The translations under genes and the position numbers were made by a program. Shown piece by piece: positions 35,438 to 46,320 of a DNA stretch of 64,000 nt. The DNA is from Isoetes taiwanensis (taxonomy: Eukaryota; Streptophyta; Lycopodiopsida; Isoetales; Isoetaceae). Under the pieces are notes generated by a model. The model had not been told where the DNA came from. It made no database searches and saw only the letters and a list, made by a program, of their open reading frames with translations. The number at the start of each line of letters is the position of its first letter. Position 1 is the stretch's first letter. The stretch spans positions 1,004,901 to 1,068,900 of the forward strand of contig JAJEKV010000030.1 in the NCBI GenBank assembly GCA_021234155.1, given 5' to 3'.

Positions 35438-35790
35438 TTATGGGTCGTTATGCCTTATGCTCTCTCTTTTGCCCACCTCTTCCCTCTGTTTTGCCCACCT
35501 CTCTCCCTTTTGCACATCTCTTTCCCCACTCTCTTTATCCACTTTGCCCTCCTCACCCCCCTTCCCCTTTGCCCCCCTCCCCCCTTCCCCAACTTCTCCT
35601 CCCTTTTCGAACTTCCTCCCTCCCCCCAACTTCTCCTCCCTTTCCGAACTTCCTCCTCCCCCAACTTCTCTCAACCATAACCCCCTTTGCTCCTCCTCCT
35701 CCTCTTCCCCATGCCCCTGTCGCTCCCCCTCCCTTTGCCCTTCCTCTTCCTTCCCTTCCCCTCCCCTTTACTTTTTTTTTTTTTGCATGA
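35438..35790 (+). repeat. Long polypyrimidine tract with ~35-bp minisatellite
   Basis: About 350 bp are almost purely C/T on the plus strand. They include repeated CCCAACTTCTCCTCCCTTT and CGAACTTCCTCC units at 35590-35665. Mirror-repeat purine/pyrimidine DNA of this kind can form triplex structures. The overlapping Pro/Ser-rich and Gly/Glu-rich frames are composition artefacts. Confidence 0.85.
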
Positions 35791-35849
35791 GTCCCATTTT
35801 CAGTCCGAGTCCCAAAATTCAAGATTTGTCCCACTTTAATTAAATACGA

Positions 35850-36100
35850 TTTTGGGGAAATCCCTGAACAATTATGGAGTAAGAAAATACCTATATATGA
35901 AGGTTTTAAAACCTATGGATGTCTGGCTTATGTTCACATTCACGAAGAATTGAGGGGAAAATTGGATGATGTGGCTTAAAGCGCTTCTTTAGTTGGACAT
36001 GATGAGGAATCTAAAGCATACCGACTTTATGATTCAGAAAGGAGAAAAATACTAATAAGCAGGGATGTTGTGTTTGTGGAATAGCAATTGTACAAGGATG
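35850..36100 (+). pseudogene. copia integrase C-terminal part
   Basis: Copia coding sequence resumes after the TIR element: IPEQLWSKKIPIYEGFKTYG, then CLAYVHIHEELRGKLDD, then (other frame) YRLYDSERRKILISRDVVF. These match the copia integrase C-terminus. Stops are present (near 35978 and 36082). Confidence 0.75.
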
Positions 36101-36229
36101 TTAAGGATCTAAATTTAAAAGAAAAGGCTAAGCCAAGTGAAATACTGAAGAAAAAAAATGATATTGCTGATTTTTGGTGATAATGATGATGAAAATGCAA
36201 ACAAAAACCAGCTCAAGAGGGCATGAATT

Positions 36230-37100
36230 TTGATAATCCTACCCAAGAAGAAGCACAAGAAAGAATTACCATTTATTAAACAAAGGAAATGGATGTCTGA
36301 GGCAGATAGGCTCAAAAAGGAATTGGCAGATAAAGGAATTATGATTAATGAGCATGGAAGAGAAGCTGATGGTAAAAGCAAAAGATTAGAGGCAATAGAA
36401 GAAGAGATGATTCCACATTTAATGACAGCCATGGAAATTGATGTGCCACAAACTTTTGAAGAAGCAATGGGTAGCAGAAACAACGAACAATGGCAGATTG
36501 CCATGAATGAAGAAATATCTGCATTTAAATAAACTGAGACAGTGAACATGCCAGAAAATAAGAATATTATGGGAAACAAATGGATTTTTAAGATTAAGGA
36601 GCTTCCAGATGGATCCAGGAAATACAAAGCCAGGCTTGTTGCCCAAGGCTTCACACAGCAGAAAGGAGTTGACTATAATGATACCTATTCTCCAATAGTA
36701 AAATTATCAAGCATTAGAATTATGCTAGCACGGCCAACTCAATGGATTTGGGAAGTTCGACATATGGATGTTTAGCTTTGCTTTTTAAATGCAGAGTTAG
36801 AGGAAGAGATCTACATGAAACCACCTTTGGGATTTGAAGAAAAAGAGGATAAAATTTGGAGACTAAAGAGGGCAGTATATGGCCTTAAACAATCACCTAG
36901 AGCATGGTATACTTGCATGGACAATTATCTGATAGATCAGGGTTTTATGAAGCTAAATGGAGATGGAAATCTTTATGTCTACAAGCAGCATACTATTTTT
37001 GCCTTATTGCCCTTTATGTAGATGGATGTGTAATGTTTTCTAACAATTTGGATTGCTTGAAATTTGCAAAGTTGCTCAAGTCAGATTTAAAATGACAAAT
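36230..37100 (+). pseudogene. copia reverse transcriptase
   Basis: Linker QTFEEAMGSRNNEQWQIAMN; RT start MGNKWIFKIKELPDGSRKYK; ARLVAQGFTQQKGVDYNDTY; SPIVKLSSIRIML; RRAVYGLKQ-type block KRAVYGLKQSPRAWY. The catalytic block reads LYVDG at 37012-37026 instead of LYVDD, so one catalytic Asp is lost. In-frame stops at 36529-36531 and 36773-36775 and a frameshift near 37000 also break it. Confidence 0.85.
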
Positions 37101-37960
37101 TTAGGGGAGTTGAAAAGTTCTTGGGAATTAAGGTGACCAGAAATCGAGATGAGAAAATTATAAAGTTAAGTCAAAGCAGATTATGTTCATGGCGTGCTTG
37201 ATAGATTTAAGATGAAAAATTGTAACATGGTGAATACTCCTCGGGTTTCAGGCCATAAAATCAGCAAAGACATGTGTCCTACAACAAGTGAAGAAATTGG
37301 AGACATGAAAAAAAATTCCTTATAGAAGTTTGATTGGTCATCTACAAGACGATATTGCCTTTAAATAAACTTCTGAGTAGGTATAATAGCAAACCGGATG
37401 ATGACATTGGGCGGTTGCCAAAAGTGTCCTAAGGTATTTAAAAGGAACAACGGATCATGGACTTACATTCGGAGACAATGGACACAATATTGATGCATTT
37501 TGAATCTTGACCGAGGAGGAGATGCTTGATCAAAGACATTCTACCTACCGGTTATGTGGTGATGATTGGAGACAATCCGTAAGTTGGAAATACAAAAACA
37601 AAATATTGTGGCTCTATCTAGTCTTTGGTCGTAGTACTCGACAATAACACTTGCATCAAAGGAAATAATATGGATTAGGAGATTGTTGGAAGAATTTGGC
37701 ATAACAAGTCATGAACCAACCATTTTGTGGTCAGATAGTACCAGTGGAATTGCAATGACACAGAATCCAAGTCTTCATGAAAGATCAAAACATATTGAGA
37801 TGAAACTGCATTTTATTAGAGAAATGGTTCAAAGGAAATTGATTGCAGTGAAATACATTCCAACGAAAAGATTAGTTAGTGACATCGACAAAAGCTCTCA
37901 AAGAATCGGTTACCATGTTGAAAAATCTCTTTGAATATTCAAGGGATGAGGAAGTTAGTG
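37100..37960 (+). pseudogene. copia RNase H and C-terminus
   Basis: ASKEIIWIRRLLEEFGITSH and ILWSDSTSGIAMTQNPSLHE, then RSKHIEMKLHFIREMVQ, are standard copia RNase H blocks. The part from 37100 to 37620 is heavily frameshifted. The frame ends near 37932, then noncoding sequence runs to the polypurine tract. Confidence 0.8.
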
Positions 37961-38000
37961 TTTCTACGTCTGATCGTGCAACAAAATATGAATATTCAAT

Positions 38001-38010
38001 GATGGGGAAG
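38001..38010 (+). other. Polypurine tract
   Basis: GATGGGGAAG lies directly before the 3' LTR and would prime plus-strand synthesis. Confidence 0.85.
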
Positions 38011-38419
38011 TGTAGAGAATTATGGCATGCTCAAAGAACCATTGGGAAAATGGGTCATTGAATATTTATGTTTAAGAGACCATGGTATCATGGTGTACAT
38101 TAGATAATTGATATTATTTGCAGACTACCCTAAATAGTAGCTCGGTGAATAGTATATCGGGCCAGGTGGATTCAACAACATCAATCTAGCAACCGAACTG
38201 ATTGATCAATGGGTAAGATACGAGGGATTGCGGGTGCGGTGATCTCAAGAATATTTAACGAAATTCATTATATACGATTACGAGTGGAAGCGAAATCTTA
38301 AGTTGAAGTTTCGTGTTTGTTCTTTGAATATCTTACATTGAATACCTAATGTTTTATGTGTGACATTTGTAACTTTAGTAAAATGGCTAAGTTCATATTT
38401 GAATAGTTTATTATTTAAC
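38011..38419 (+). repeat. 3' LTR of copia element
   Basis: Begins TGTAGAGAATTATGGC and ends TTATTTAAC, with the terminal A apparently missing. Several CAG sites of the 5' LTR appear here as CG. Confidence 0.92.
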
Positions 38420-39069
38420 GACTCTAGAAAATGCATCGAAGGAAGAGGATGAGATATTATCTTCTCAAAATGATTATACTTTCTACAACAAATCCAAACT
38501 TGCCCAATATCCACCTCTTCATCGGACCATTAAAGCCACCTCTTAATCTTCGTCCTTCCATTCTTCACCTCTTCATCTCTACTATACATTATTCTTTTTA
38601 TGCATACCATTGCCCCAAATAATATCTCAATAGCCACATAAACATGTTGAACCACTTGTTGGTTCAACAATAATATATCCTCATACTCAATGACTTAGCC
38701 TTTACTATGCTAATAACAATATCAATTTAGAGAAATGCTTGGTGCATTGAGCACCTTATTGTTTAAGATTAAGGAAGGCAATGTTTAAGCACACACAAAG
38801 GTGAGTATAACATGTTATTTAGTTAGGTCGGTGATACAATATGTATCATCCGAATTTCTAGCTTTATCTTTATAGCTGACTTTTTCTTTGATCTGAAAAT
38901 TGTATCTATCCATCCAACCATCCATCCATCCATCCATCCATCTTTATTGATATAAATGATTAAGGATTCAAATTTGTTAAGGGGACTAGAATAGAGTAGA
39001 ATAGAACAGATTTTTTTTAACGCCCACTAAGCTAAACATTGTAAAGCTAATCCCAAAACTTTATATGAT
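38420..39069. other. Non-coding with (CCAT)n
   Basis: A (CCAT)n run covers 38909-38942. No gene recognised. Confidence 0.6.
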
Positions 39070-39560
39070 TTAGCTAAACTCCACAAATTTTTCCTCTCAT
39101 ACTTTCTAACATTTAGTTAAGCTAACTGAAGTTCATGTCAGAGGTTTTTGTGACGTGGGCACGAAAAACCTTAAACTAACATTATTAGACTTTTTTTTTC
39201 CAACTGTTTTCATTACTTTGGTTATTTTCTTCGTGAAAACATGCTAAAACAATGTCTGCTAGCTAAATCTAAGACTCAAACTATTCCATGGATGCTAGGA
39301 AATAAATTATTAATCATATTTCTTATTGCTTAAAATTTATTTAGTTTACATTCCAATTTTTTTTATAGTTTCTTTATTTTTATAAATTTTCACTCTTACT
39401 TTCTAGCATTTGGCTAAAGAGCTCGGAGATTGGTGCTTGCCAGAAAAAAGTTAAACTAAAATTATTATTTTTTCCTCATTTTTTTCCATTTACTTTAGCC
39501 AACATTTTTTGAAGGTTTGCCAAATAGCTAAGTTAGCCCTTAAATTATTCCATGCATGGG
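39070..39560 (+). repeat. Old direct duplication, ~200-250 bp per copy
   Basis: Segments at about 39070-39300 and 39365-39560 share CTTACTTTCTA-like, AGTTAAACTAA, ATTATTA...TTTTTTCC and AAATTATTCCATG-type landmarks in the same order. Divergence is high. Confidence 0.5.
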
Positions 39561-39985
39561 AGCATGTGAGAAAGCCATTATTGTTATTGATAAAGTAAAC
39601 ATCTTGAAGTTACGAGCGAAGAATGCAATAGATATAGCATATTCTCCTTCCACAATAAATGTGTTTAGCCTTAGAGAATTCTTGAAGGTTAAAACATTCT
39701 ATAAACTATCATCTTTATGCTGGCATCAACAATTGCTATAAAGTAGCCATTATCACGAGTCTAGCTTGAGTTTTCATGCCATTGTGTTTGATTTAAGAAA
39801 GACAACTTTTCATTATTAGGAATGGGTGGGATTACCCAAGTACTTCTTGAGAGGGTCTACAATGCTAGTAGACACCATAATAACTAGCCAAGAAACTGTC
39901 ATAATTAAGGAGAGCATTGGAGCAATAAATGATTTATATGTATATCCATTATGATCGAAAGGTATTCATTGTTATGAAGGATATG
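39561..39985. other. Non-coding stretch
   Basis: No recognised feature. Confidence 0.4.
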
Positions 39986-40423
39986 ACAACTAATACATAA
40001 GTACCTTTAACATTAATTAACACAACCATTGGGTCCAACATATTTAAAATTAAAAATCCCCTTAAACCCCCTTTGGTTTGGGTGCTTATTCTGGGGGGTG
40101 ACTCTAGGACAACGAGAGTCGTTGGATAGGCATATTCAACCCTTATTCCTTAATCTACAGTACATAAAGTTCCTCGTTTGTGGGGTATGCAAGTACACAA
40201 ATTGGTATACCGTATAAGAAGATATGCAAAATACTATAAGATTTGAAGCAAAATACTATATGGTGTTGATTTTTATATTGGGAAATATAATTATAATACT
40301 TGCCCTCGTCACCCAGGTGTGAATAAGCACCCAAACCAAAGGGGTTTAAGGGGATTTTAATTTAAATATGTTGGACCCAATGGTTGTGTTAATTAATGTT
40401 AAAGGTACTTATGTATTAGTTGT
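39986..40423. mobile_element. Foldback element / MITE with ~105-bp inverted arms
   Basis: The left arm 39986-40091 (ACAACTAATACATAAGTACC ... GGTTTGGGTGCTTATTC) is nearly the exact reverse complement of 40321-40423. The arms enclose a 229-bp loop with no coding frame. The high arm identity suggests it is young. Confidence 0.85.
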
Positions 40424-40429
40424 TATACA

Positions 40430-40724
40430 AAAAATTTTTGGCCCCCTGGCCCTAAAAAGCTCATTTCTCATTGTAATATGTTGAACTAATATGTAATATT
40501 TACAATTAAAAAAAAAAAAAAATTGTTAATAATCCCCTTTGGTAATAACTAGTAATTTTAACAATAACCAAACAATAATATGAGTATCTGAGTAATAATA
40601 TGAATATGTAATATGGTAGATATTGTGAGGAAGGGTTCCATTTTAATTTTCCAAGGTTAAAGGATTTTGAAAAAATAGATAAAGGAAACAATGTTTTTAC
40701 CACACTTTTTGGAATTAGGGCAGC
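40430..40724. other. AT-rich spacer with poly(A)
   Basis: An A-run lies at 40508-40522. No gene recognised. Confidence 0.5.
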
Positions 40725-40830
40725 GTTAGGTTTCAACATTCGACACATGGCATTTTGCTAGGGTTTCAACATTCGAAATGGCATTTTGCATGCTGCAGGA
40801 CTAGGGTTTCAACATTCGAGATGGCGGTGC
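40725..40830 (+). repeat. Short tandem repeat TAGGGTTTCAACATTCGA
   Basis: Three copies at about 40728, 40758 and 40802, the later ones followed by (A/G)ATGGC. The element resembles 5' UTR-like TAGGGTTT sequence of plants. Confidence 0.75.
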
Positions 40831-41379
40831 ATGCCAGGGACATGGTTCCCGAGTCTGGGATTTGGATTTGGTGTTGGCGAGCATGGGGTAGAGACGATTC
40901 TATGGCGGATCCAAACCGGTGGATCGATTTTTGAAGCCACAAAGTGAATGTACATAATAACAATACGTCTCTGATAGCATTGGAATGCATTGGATGCAAG
41001 CTCCAGAAGGTTTATTCTCAGCATATTTGTGCCATTGTTCCAACTTGCCTAATTTTGATTGCTGCTTACATGTATTCAACAAAGCTTGAGATGCTGCAAA
41101 TGCCCATAATCTGTATTCTGTTCTTTTTGTTTCCACATGGACTTTCTATAGAACACCGGTCATGCAAACATCCGATCCCATCGATCTCATGGTACATCGC
41201 CATCGATCTCATGGTACACTGCTTGCTTATGTCCACCCATTCAATTTGAGGCTTTTTCTACAAGGATGTTGATATCCTCTTCCACAATTGACCTCCCTAA
41301 TGCCGCATGTAATCGGTTTTATACAAGGACATGAAAATATAATGTGCATGGAGAGCGCAGTTGTGTAGGATTTCCGGGC

Positions 41380-41628
41380 ATGGCTAGAATGCAAGGTAGT
41401 GGAGGAAATTCTATTAGCGGAAGGGATTCCATTAACATGCCTACAAAGGGTTCATATACTCTGACACAAAAGGATGAGAAGGTTCATGCCAGCGAGGAAG
41501 AGGATATGGCATAGGCTGCGTATGAATACTTTGCTCGAATTGAAACTAGATGGAAAGCAGAGCAACACATACCGCAAGTAGAAGGGAAAGACCAATATCT
41601 TTTGCCGTTTGGGTCACGAAAGTTTTAG
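41380..41628 (+). pseudogene. Candidate exon, unidentified, one in-frame TAG
   Basis: The 83-codon frame starts ATG 41380 and ends TAG 41626-41628. It is protein-like (MARMQGSGGNSISGRD; AAYEYFARIETRWKAEQ; VEGKDQYLLPFG). The only interruption is TAG at 41512-41514, where CAG would give Gln. A C-to-T change at a CHG site would produce this. Family not recognised. Confidence 0.35.
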
Positions 41629-41999
41629 AAAACTTAACAAGCAGGTTGTTTCGATGCCGCCTTTGTCACTTCCATACTTGCGAGACTCAACTCTTCTTCT
41701 GATGCAGTGCTCCAACAAAACCCTCATAAAAACCGTTGGCCATACCCATGAGCTGCTTTCATGCCACGTGTAAGCACAAAGAAGCAAAGGCAAGTTTGCA
41801 ATTGCGGGAAAAATTGAGATTGCCCTATATTCAAGTCTACGCATTCAAACAACAAAATAAAACTCTAAAATATGTGACTCAAACTTTGCATGCCAAAAAA
41901 AAAACAGGTAAAATTAAAAACAAAAAAAAAACTCTGCCGCTAAAATAAAAGGGGCTTTTGTTGTGAGCCCTTGGATGTTGGACCATTAAAAAAAAAAAA
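41629..41999. other. Non-coding, A-rich
   Basis: A-runs at about 41897, 41927 and 41987. The minus-strand frame at 41614-41844 is not recognisable. Confidence 0.4.
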
Positions 42000-42140
42000 G
42001 CTAAATCAGCGGCTAAAAATGGTGCACTCTAGATGTGCGCATTAGTACATCTATTCGATCACGCCATGAAATCTTAGGGCAAACCTTTGTGAAAAGCGTA
42101 CAAAAACACAAAAAAAACCCCCTGTTATTATGCTACATAT
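42000..42140. repeat. Dispersed repeat, copy 2 (pair with 2136-2272)
   Basis: Same landmarks and orientation as copy 1, including GGTGCACTCTAGA and GTACAAAAACACAAAAAAAA. Confidence 0.7.
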
Positions 42141-42850
42141 GAGCTCCCCTAACGATCATGTTATCTTCTATAACCCACATATATTGCCGATGATCCCCCT
42201 CATTGTAGCATACTATATAGGCGTGCTTATTCAATGTCAAGATGATATATCAAACGTGCCCGGGACCACTCTCTAGATCCATGTCTGTAAATCACTTGTA
42301 CATGAAAATTCATCTTTGGTATTGCTTTAAGCACTTTTTAAGTAATGAATAGTTTTCAAAAACTTGAAGTGATGTCGCCTAAACACCAATCTAGTTTCGA
42401 TTACATGTTTTGCATCCTCAGTCCTTCTTGGCCCTTTCATATATTCTTTCATGTAGTGGAGCCCATAGACCCTTTAGTCTTTGTGGGTGATAGAAGTCAA
42501 CTCAATCCAATTCTATCAGGGTAAAAGATCCATATCATCCATTCTTAAACCCTTTAGTGAACACATAAGAATGGCTACCTTCATTCTTTGAAGAAAATAT
42601 GAAGAGTCCTAGAATGGCCTTTCTCTCCTATCTCTCCTTCTATTCGTTTCTTTGAAGAATCCCCATTGACAAGAAGAACTGCCATCATCAGATGAAGAGG
42701 GAACGGGGGAGGGGAAGGGCAATGGCATTAACATAAAATATTGGCCTCATTGGTTTAGTGAATAAGCATGCCAAAGTTTGACGTTTCTGGTGGAAAATGT
42801 ACAAGTGTGCCTCCATTTACAGGGCCAGAAGAAGAGGGAAATGAAAAAGG
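42141..42850. other. Non-coding, possible old LINE tail
   Basis: GAGCCCATAGACCCTTTAGTCTTTGTGGGTG near 42460-42490 loosely resembles the LINE 3' end at 50010-50045. Otherwise nothing is recognised. Confidence 0.3.
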
Positions 42851-42852
42851 AG

Positions 42853-42872
42853 GGGGGAAGGGGGGGGAGGGG
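42853..42872 (+). other. G-run cluster, G-quadruplex potential
   Basis: Runs of six, eight and five G separated by one or two A lie at the end of a purine-rich stretch (42820-42872). Confidence 0.6.
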
Positions 42873-45349
42873 GTAATCTATCGGCTGTGGTTTAATACGA
42901 ATTCTCATTTTTCTGTTACATTCCCTATCGCATGGAACATGGTGGTGATGAGACAAAATAATCTGCATATCCTAACATGTAGAAAAAGTATTCTTGATTC
43001 CCTCTAGCATTATTGCATGTGGTCAAACTGTCATGCATAGGAAATCTACCTAGAGTGATTCCAAAATTTTGCCACTTGCCACTCTGTAGAAAAGTGACAC
43101 ATAACATACCTATTTTGGCAACAAATATTGTAATTCCTTACCATAGCATCATACCTAGAATCTCTTTTCTCGGATTATAGAGTTCATGTTATATTTGATG
43201 AGTTTTTGTTTTATATACTATTGAGGAGTCCTAATACTGGTGGAAATATATTATGAAAATTATAGTACCTTTAACATAGTTTTTGACGAGAACGAGATAC
43301 CTTCGGTTAGAGTGTAAGCATGTAACATGCCCCTCAATGCATGGCAAATAATTTATGATTTTGAATGTGACAAGTCTTAATCTTAGTTTTTATTGAAACA
43401 AAGAACAATCCTTAACAAGAATATGTGCATGTAAGTTGTGCTTCGGCCAATGTGATGATGTGTGAAAGGAGACAAAGTATGAAAGAAGGAGCACATCTTG
43501 TTGTTCAACCGGATCTAATACTGTTCCAAAAGTAGACCTCAACTGTTCTCCCCATATTCGTCCAAGACATTGTAATAAGTAATACCCTTGCTTTCTAAAG
43601 CATGGAGTAGATGAGGAACCTCAACTTGAGCCTATCGTATACAATGTCGCCTCATACGATTAGGGTAGTCCCATGTTTACAAAAGGCGGGTTTGCAAAAG
43701 AACATTATAACATCGGGATACATAGGTAGTCTGTGTAATAGACTAAAAATAGTTAGATTCTCCTTACAACATGAGATACAAGAACACATGATACTTACAT
43801 ATGCCATTTTCATTGTGAAATCCGATCTCAACCTCACATGGTAGATCATTTGAGTACACTGCACCAATCACTCGCGTCTCTAGTAGCCGCACCTCCTTCA
43901 TAGCCAAAATCATTGTAGCCAAGAGCGCTACTAGTTCATTAAACTTCTATTTGCATTTTCAACTTTGAAACCTCTAAATATGATAGCTCCGGAGCATTTT
44001 TTAGTTTGTCTAGAATCCATGCATGCTTTCGTTCATTGCATCTGCCAAATCATTGAATCCCGAATGACATGCATTTGTTGGCTCAAATAATATCAGCCAG
44101 GGAAGAGCATGCCTTCTACTTCCTTTTGCTTTGGATGACTTGCCTCCTTGAATAACTCTCCCATCTCACAAGTTGGATCTCACTTCAATATGCCCTTCTA
44201 TATAGATATTACCATTCTTCTAAGCACGTGTCCCCGAAAATTATTGAATCGAATCATTCCCAACATCAATCAAGTTCAATCTATGTTTAAATTCCATAAT
44301 ATGGAATTATATCCATAACCTAGCATATAGGAATTGGATGCATGCATCAACCATCAAATTCAAAAAGTATCATACCTTCTATGGGTCCCTTATAACGTGG
44401 CATGATAAATTCCTTTGAATGGATGCACTAGAAGATTTTATCCCTGACTACCATGCTATTGGGATACTTTTTTGTCCAAGATCATGAGCCATGATACTAG
44501 TAGTTTATTTGATCTAAGGTAAGGAGCCTACTATGTAGAAATGGATAGATGGATGTGAGAGGTGGGACCCTTGGTCAATGTCCCTATAAATTTTTGCGGT
44601 CAAATCTATGACATCATATCGGTTCCAACATAAAATGAGAACTTCTAAATGTGAAGTTTCTTTACCTTGTCTATATATATATTAGAAGGTATGATTTGTA
44701 TCACTTCGGTTTGTTGATTCATTGTAATCTTAAAAGCAATACTAGTTTAAGTATTATCCACGATTATTATTTTGTGTACCTATAATGTACTTTTGCTATG
44801 TTAGTGCGTGTGCTATGCTATTACACTATCTCTCAATTACCCTGTGCTATTCTAGTGAGGAACTTGCATAGTGATAAGACTTCGAATAATATAAGCATTT
44901 TGGTCGCCATCATAGTGCACAAGTGTTTGTAAAGGAATATTGTTGAGGGCAACTGACTATAATCTCTATTAATTTGTGTATTCTAGGGAGAGATGTGCAT
45001 GACAAAACTGATCAGCTCGCTGTCATAGGTTTTCATGTCACTCGATATCATTTTTTGCAAGGGAATATTGTTGAAGAGAAAGAAAAAAGGATGCACTACA
45101 ACGAAGGATTCTCGCAGAGCACAAAAAACATCATCAATGTACAAATTGCGACACCTATTTCTCATTTCTAAACTACTCATCATTAGATTCAACATAGTCT
45201 TAACATGTCTAAAATCTATAAAGGCAGCTCTGAGTCTTTTGTAGAAGAATGAATTGTTTCTAGCATCTCATGACATGATGCATCATTTGGTTTCTTCCTC
45301 CATTTCTTATTCTAATAGTCATGTAAATAATAGGATCCCTTTTTTGATA
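42873..45349. other. Non-coding stretch, nothing recognised
   Basis: Long AT-rich block. Short frames at 43611-43844 and 44974-45244 look like chance frames. Confidence 0.45.
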
Positions 45350-45942
45350 ATGTTCAGGGATAGGTTCTATACGTACAAAATTAAAATTCCTGACGTATAA
45401 AGTCAAAAAATACGTATTTTTTAATAAAATACGTATTTAACGTATTAAAACCTCGCCGGACGGAAAAAAAAATGTCGTGGCGAAAAGCTTGAAAAGCGTC
45501 TGCGAAAATTTTTCGGCGTCGTCCGAAAGTTGTTTTTTTTTTTTTGCGGCGCGAAACCTTCACGCATCCGAATCGAAAAATTTTTGCGTACGCTTTCACT
45601 TTGTTTTCGCGTACGCGAAATTCAATTTTTTTTTTTTTTTTATAAATTCGTAAAAAAAAAATTTTTGAATTTTATGTCTGTGAATTCAACCGTATCGCGT
45701 CTGGCGAAAATACTTCGGCGTCATTTTTTTTTTTTTTTTTTTTATTAATTAGGCTATTTTGCTTCAATTAAGCAATTTTGCTTGGACAGTCAATTATGAT
45801 ACAGAGTTCTCTTCAGCACATGATTACAAGTGGTAACATCATACTTGATGTATAGATTACAAATAAAGGTTATAGACCTCTTAGAACATATGCATATATT
45901 TTCCTTTAATGCATGTTTGGCATGTGGTAGTTGACATGCAAA

Positions 45943-46131
45943 CGAGCTTTGCATGCAACTTTTACTATGGTTTATGCTCCCAAGAATATGCCTAATGGCT
46001 CCATATTTCTAAGGTACGTTGCCTTGCAACTTGCCTAATGCAAAGGAGCTTTGCATGCAACTTTTACTATGGTTTATGCTCCCAACAATGTGCCTAATGG
46101 AATGTGGGCTCCATATTTCTAAGGTACGTTG
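45943..46131 (+). repeat. ~85-bp tandem duplication inside the TIR transposon
   Basis: GAGCTTTGCATGCAACTTTT ... CCATATTTCTAAGGTACGTT occurs at 45943-46020 and 46047-46131 (period 104 bp), almost identical. Confidence 0.9.
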
Positions 46132-46242
46132 TGTATGATTTGCAATAATATGGAAAAGGTTTAATAATGCTAAATTCTTGGATGGCTTTTTGCCGTAAGC
46201 TTCTAATAGATAAAATATTTTAGAAGCCCTAATAGCATCTAT

Positions 46243-46320
46243 ATGGTAGCGGCCATGAACAGAGAGCTTTTCGGCCATGAACAGAGAGGAAAAAGCTCGA
46301 GCCATGAAGAGAGAAGAAAA
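46243..46320 (+). repeat. Short repeat GCCATGAA(C/G)AGAGAG
   Basis: Three copies in about 75 bp within the transposon interior. Confidence 0.7.

Larger units (their letters stand above)
29591..35849. mobile_element. TIR DNA transposon (non-autonomous) inserted in copia integrase
   Basis: A perfect 22-bp terminal inverted repeat begins TCGTATTTAATTAAAGTGGG at 29591-29612 and is mirrored at 35828-35849. Copia coding sequence stops at the left edge and resumes at the right edge (IPEQLWSKKIPIYEGFKTYG). Just inside both ends lie short repeats of (T)GGGACTC. No transposase frame is recognisable. Without the nested Helitron it is about 3.23 kb. No clear target duplication is visible, so the superfamily is undecided. 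Confidence 0.85.
27113..38419 (+). mobile_element. Ty1/copia LTR retrotransposon, disrupted by nested insertions
   Basis: The element has a 5' LTR (27113-27523), a primer-binding site, gag-protease-integrase-RT-RNase H in copia order, a polypurine tract and a 3' LTR (38011-38419). Removing the 6259-bp insertion (29591-35849) leaves about 5.05 kb, a usual size for plant copia elements. The two LTRs agree closely apart from clustered small differences. Flanking 5-mers (GCTCC left, GACTC right) do not match, so no target duplication can be shown. Coding frames are broken, so the element is non-autonomous as read. Confidence 0.92.

Noticed and set aside
35427-35843. Overlapping Pro/Ser-rich and Gly/Glu-rich frames on both strands
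   Set aside because: They follow from the polypyrimidine tract; all frames stay open because such sequence lacks stops.
29591-35849. CACTA element
   Set aside because: Ends read TCGTATTTAATT, not CACTA, and no 3-bp target duplication can be shown.
36115-36654. 179-codon minus-strand frame
   Set aside because: Antisense to the copia linker and RT; Leu/Ser/Phe-rich with no domain.
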